Shown one piece after another: positions 6,591 to 7,637 of a DNA stretch of 7,637 nt. The position numbers and the translations under genes are program-made. Within the stretch, counting starts at the first letter, position 1. Each line of letters opens with the position of its first letter. The stretch is from Candidatus Poribacteria bacterium (GTDB lineage: Bacteria; Poribacteria; WGA-4E; WGA-3G). The stretch covers positions 1-7,637 of the forward strand of contig RKRO01000298.1 of NCBI GenBank assembly GCA_007571355.1. Reading direction: 5' to 3'. A model generated the notes under the pieces. The model had not been told where the DNA came from. It worked only from the letters and a program-made list of their open reading frames with translations, and made no database searches.

Positions 6591-6704
6591 ATGCGGATTT
6601 TGGAGGTACGTACGAATAAAACGCGGCTCTCCAAAGTCCTGCAGACGGCGATGTCGGGGCTTGGAATACCGACACCGCGAACGCACTGCCATCGTAGACG
6701 TTAA
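6591..6704 (+). other. Short open frame (37 codons) and stem-forming region behind the promoter
   Basis: ATG at 6591 opens 37 codons ending with TAA at 6702-6704, about 15 bases after the predicted transcription start. The peptide would be strongly basic and ends in HCHRRR. There is no clear Shine-Dalgarno sequence, and a second frame across the same bases is open too, so coding is doubtful. The stretch holds paired segments: TTTGGAG (6599-6605) with CTCCAAA (6629-6635), the palindrome GTACGTAC (6606-6613), and TGTCGG (6652-6657) with CCGACA (6669-6674). A structured RNA or a dispersed repeat explains this at least as well as a peptide gene. I see nothing recognisable from 6705 to 6848 apart from a lone TATAAT at 6808-6813. 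Confidence 0.2.
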
Positions 6705-6848
6705 ACGGAAATGACAGTGCTGGTTTCTATACTTAGGCCTGCAGGGACTCGCGTTTTAGAAATGATGCGAAATCATTATTAAATCGAAAACCCTCAGATT
6801 TTTAGCGTATAATGGCTCATTATTTGGGTTAGAGGCTGAACAAACAAG

Positions 6849-6900
6849 TCACGCTCTCCACAGACAGAAAACAGCGGACGCTCCGTCTGTGGATTCGTGA
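6849..6900. repeat. 52-bp compound palindrome
   Basis: TCACG (6849-6853) pairs with CGTGA (6896-6900), and inside it CCACAGAC (6858-6865) pairs with GTCTGTGG (6885-6892), with unpaired 4- and 3-base interruptions between the two stems. The 19-base loop itself contains AGCG and CGCT. It may be a structured RNA segment, a small inverted-repeat element or a protein-binding dyad. The remaining 124 bases up to the TIR-like start show no further structure that I can support. Confidence 0.5.
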
Positions 6901-7024
6901 TTGAGAATTCTACCACCCCTTCCTTTCGTTTCCTGTTGTCAAAACCTGCCGTTTCTGTCACCCATCACCACACAAATTACGTCTAAAAGAGAGAAACATT
7001 CCGCAGAGAAAAAGGAGTTCTCCG

Positions 7025-7637
7025 ATGCAGTGGCCCCCTGAACGTTTCCGTGGATACGGGCAAACACGGCGGCAGACAGCACCGCGGGCTCGGCATAAAG
7101 CCTTTGTCAGCTACTACCACAAAGATGATCAAGGCTATCGCGAATGTTTTGTTTGAAGACTTGTTTTCTGACATCTATGACTGCTCTGTGTCAAAATCTG
7201 TCAAGATGAGTGATATTGACACAGACCTGAAAACAGAGACTATCCATCAAAAAATCCGAGATGAATATCTCCGAGATTCCCTCGTGCCCGTCGTTCTTGT
7301 GGGTGCACGGACATGGCAACGGAAGTTCGTGGATTGGGAAATCGGCTCGAGGCTACGAGACACACCAAAGAACCCCCGTTCCGGGCTTTTGGGTATTTTG
7401 TGCTCACGCACACCGATTCGGGTAGATATATATATCCCCCGGCATCATCCGCCCAAAACTCCTCGATAACAACCCATGCGGTTTCACCAAAATTTACCCA
7501 TGGAGCAATAATCCCGCTGAAGTCCAGCGGGGGATCTATGACACTTTCAACTGGAGAGATAAGGGGACTGGTGCACCCTTTCAAAAGTACAAATTCGCCC
7601 TTACTTATCCCAGTGCATGTTTGAAAGACAGCGGTAC
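7025..7637 (+). pseudogene. TIR-like (MTH538/DUF1863, ThsB-related) protein gene, frameshifted, 3' end outside window
   Basis: ATG at 7025 follows GGAG (7014-7017) with a 7-base spacer. The first frame reads to ARHKAFVSYYHKDDQGYREC, the N-terminal strand and loop of MTH538 TIR-like domains, then stops at TGA 7154-7156. GTTT at 7151-7154 repeats the preceding bases; leaving it out joins YRECF to EDLFSD. The next frame gives DIDTDLKTETIHQKIRDEYL, VPVVLVGART, KFVDWEIGSRL and SGLLGIL, the family core with the conserved DWE. Around 7401-7427 the family-like THTDSGR is in another frame, then DIYIP returns to the former one, implying two offsetting indels. An extra C in the run 7436-7440 shifts to a third frame with PKLLDNNPCGFTKIYPW and an open tail to the window end. 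TIR-like proteins of this family include Thoeris ThsB, which makes a nucleotide signal during phage infection; many others are standalone and uncharacterised. No ThsA-like effector is visible. Gene decay is the simplest reading; assembly error in raw long reads is the alternative. Confidence 0.8.

Noticed and set aside
6412..6692. Two overlapping minus-strand frames after the sulfatase
   Set aside because: They run through hairpins and a consensus plus-strand promoter, overlap each other in different frames and show no known domain.
6808..6813. TATAAT as a promoter for the TIR-like gene
   Set aside because: The -10 box is perfect, but there is no TTGACA-like hexamer 16-18 bases upstream and no extended -10, so support is too thin.
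7240..7584. 114-codon minus-strand open frame over the TIR-like region
   Set aside because: The plus strand across the same bases reads as a recognisable TIR-like protein in joined frames; the minus frame has no recognisable content.
7313..7624. 103-codon plus-strand frame as an independent gene
   Set aside because: Only a few residues (THTDSGR) belong to the TIR-like protein; the rest is out of frame relative to the family-like sequence on both sides.
1..7637. tRNA, rRNA or CRISPR array
   Set aside because: I saw no tRNA-like T-arm with matching acceptor stem, no rRNA signature, and no regularly spaced direct repeats. Absence is judged by eye only.

Overview
The window looks like a piece of a moderate-GC bacterial chromosome from an environmental, probably uncultured lineage. 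No ribosomal or other marker gene is present. The mix of a one-domain sulfatase, an enolase-superfamily enzyme, an unusual SHMT-like enzyme, long hairpin-rich intergenic DNA and decayed mobile and defence genes recalls Candidatus Poribacteria or Planctomycete-like marine or sponge-associated bacteria. That placement is inference from gene style, not proof.

Layout. (a) 1-1114: the 3' part of an Eco57I/type IIG-like adenine DNA methyltransferase, cut off by the window start just upstream of its NPPY motif. (b) 1115-1816: intergenic DNA with a G/C-rich hairpin, a 9-bp tandem repeat and an 11-bp perfect stem-loop, then the 3' remnant of an IS1-family transposase. (c) 1817-3208, minus strand: an intact 463-residue enolase-superfamily (mandelate racemase/muconate lactonizing type) enzyme. 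(d) 3209-3507: a divergent intergenic region in which each flanking gene is preceded by a copy of the same 23-bp element in the same relative orientation. (e) 3508-4746: an intact PLP-dependent SHMT-like protein in which two family-typical residues appear to be replaced. (f) 4747-4979: a hairpin and a possible terminator, then a nested stem-loop just ahead of (g) 4980-6401, an intact sulfatase with a complete formylglycine-type active site. (h) 6402-7024: intergenic DNA with a double hairpin, a near-consensus sigma-70 promoter that drives no recognisable gene, and a 52-bp compound palindrome. (i) 7025-7637: a TIR-like (MTH538/DUF1863, the family that includes Thoeris ThsB) gene with a good ribosome binding site, broken by frameshifts and running off the window.

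How the genes may work together. The three intact genes are catabolic in character: sulfate-ester hydrolysis, proton abstraction alpha to a carboxylate, and PLP-dependent aldol or retro-aldol chemistry on an amino acid. The racemase-like and SHMT-like genes are divergently arranged and share an upstream element, so co-regulation is a reasonable hypothesis. The sulfatase follows the SHMT-like gene on the same strand, but 233 bp of structured DNA separates them, so it is probably its own transcription unit. The flanks hold a modification methylase, an IS remnant and a broken TIR gene, which suggests a turnover-prone accessory region. I do not see a complete novel defence system here. The best leads are the shared divergent element, the altered SHMT active site and the TIR-like pseudogene.
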